This document shows, piece after piece, positions 5,583-6,188 of a DNA stretch of 6,188 nt; position 1 is the stretch's first letter, and each line of letters opens with the position of its first letter. The notes below the pieces were generated by a model that did not search any database, was not told where the DNA came from, and saw only the letters and a list, made by a program, of their open reading frames with translations. This DNA is from JAEZKC01 sp046538945 (GTDB taxonomy: Bacteria > Fibrobacterota > Chitinivibrionia > Chitinivibrionales > Chitinispirillaceae): assembly GCA_046538945.1 (NCBI GenBank), contig JBKHHW010000185.1, forward strand, positions 1 to 6,188, given 5' to 3'. Made by a program: the position numbers and the translations under genes.

Positions 5583-6155
5583 TCAGAGAGGATCGGGTGT
5601 TTTGATTCTCTTCCATTCATTCTGAAGCTCAAGCTTCTGAATCCAATCCAACATTACGGACTCATCAAGATCGAGGCCTCCCGCCAACATCATCTTCCGA
5701 ATATCTGAGAGGTGTTTTTCAGAGCCACCTTCTCTGAAGAACTGCAGCTTTCTGATGATGACATACTCCGGAGGTGCAGTCTGAACCGATATGTCCGAAT
5801 CAATCTCGATTTTTTTCCGGTTTCTGAGGGCCCAGGCGTGGAGCGGATTTCCTGTAAAAGGATAACAGTCGGCTTTATAACCTGAATCGTGATGAATCAA
5901 ATTGAAATGAGCGAACGTTTTCCTGTTCAACTCGATTCGAATGACTTCCGGAGGAGGGCAATAATAATCCGAAGATGGAAACAGGTCGCAAAGTTTACCG
6001 ATATCACAGACACGTAACACAATTACCAGATCAATATCGTGAGTCAGACGTGGTTCACCATACAAGGTAGAAGCAACTGAACCTGTGACCATGTACTCGA
6101 AACCGCCCTGTTCAAGTGGCGGTATGAAAAGCGTAAGCAGATCAGGTTGATGCAT
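5583..6155 (-). CDS. Nucleotidyltransferase-fold protein (orphan, AbiEii/minimal-NTase type)
   Basis: A 190-residue protein with the signature of the polymerase-beta-like nucleotidyltransferase superfamily. G25-S26 lies on the first loop (YMVTGSVASTLYG). D40 and D42 follow in RLTHDIDLVI as the paired metal-binding carboxylates, and D96 in YKADCYPF is a plausible third. The C-terminal half (EYVIIRKLQFFREGGSEKHL, then SDIRKMM) has the 'KL.. ..GGSEKH..DI' helix seen in the family of small proteins near AbiEii/DUF6036. Such proteins include toxins and antitoxins that transfer nucleotides to tRNA or protein, and many with no known role. The active site looks intact. No signal peptide or membrane segment is seen, so it should be cytoplasmic. 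The ATG at 6155 has only a weak GAGAAA upstream. The frame has no stop between it and the window edge, so a start further right cannot be excluded, though the domain begins at the usual distance. No HEPN or other partner is visible on the miaB side. Confidence 0.8.
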   Translation of the reverse strand: MHQPDLLTLFIPPLEQGGFEYMVTGSVASTLYGEPRLTHDIDLVIVLRVCDIGKLCDLFPSSDYYCPPPEVIRIELNRKTFAHFNLIHHDSGYKADCYPFTGNPLHAWALRNRKKIEIDSDISVQTAPPEYVIIRKLQFFREGGSEKHLSDIRKMMLAGGLDLDESVMLDWIQKLELQNEWKRIKTPDPL

Positions 6156-6188
6156 AAAGGAAAATTTCTCTGACTTTCTTTTCGACCT

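Overview
The window looks like an ordinary bacterial chromosome segment of roughly balanced base composition (judged by eye, not computed). The organism is probably a diderm. It makes a full-length GatB, so it uses the indirect tRNA amidation route, and it carries a LapA-like inner-membrane protein and an exported SPOR-domain protein. The lineage cannot be fixed from the sequence. The style of the proteins and the odd intergenic stretch would fit the Fibrobacterota/Chitinispirillia, but this is an impression only.

Layout: positions 1-144 hold no supported gene. A short plus-strand gene with a strong Shine-Dalgarno occupies 145-447. Its N-terminus resembles small antitoxin-like proteins, and a 19-codon reading frame overlaps its stop codon (444-500). 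About 395 bases (448-842) then hold no convincing gene. From 843 to the right edge all six genes are on the minus strand. In transcription order they are: an orphan nucleotidyltransferase-fold protein (6155-5583); miaB, tRNA methylthiotransferase (5467-4205); a lapA-like two-helix membrane protein (4208-3831, ATGA overlap with miaB); an exported helical-repeat protein with a C-terminal SPOR domain (3814-2696, TTG start); gatB (2609-1179, GTG start); and a small exported or membrane protein (1151-843).

The spacing (4-base overlap, then gaps of 16, 86 and 27 bases) suggests that miaB through the small protein form one transcription unit. It mixes tRNA functions (MiaB modification of A37, GatCAB transamidation) with cell-envelope proteins (LapA-like, SPOR, small membrane protein). 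gatA and gatC are not in the window. The nucleotidyltransferase gene lies 115 bases upstream of miaB and may be separate.

No rRNA, tRNA, CRISPR array, insertion sequence or clear riboswitch was seen. I did not find a convincing new biological system. The most uncertain and most interesting parts are the left-hand antitoxin-like gene with its stunted partner, the non-coding stretch at 448-842, and the topology of the small protein after gatB.
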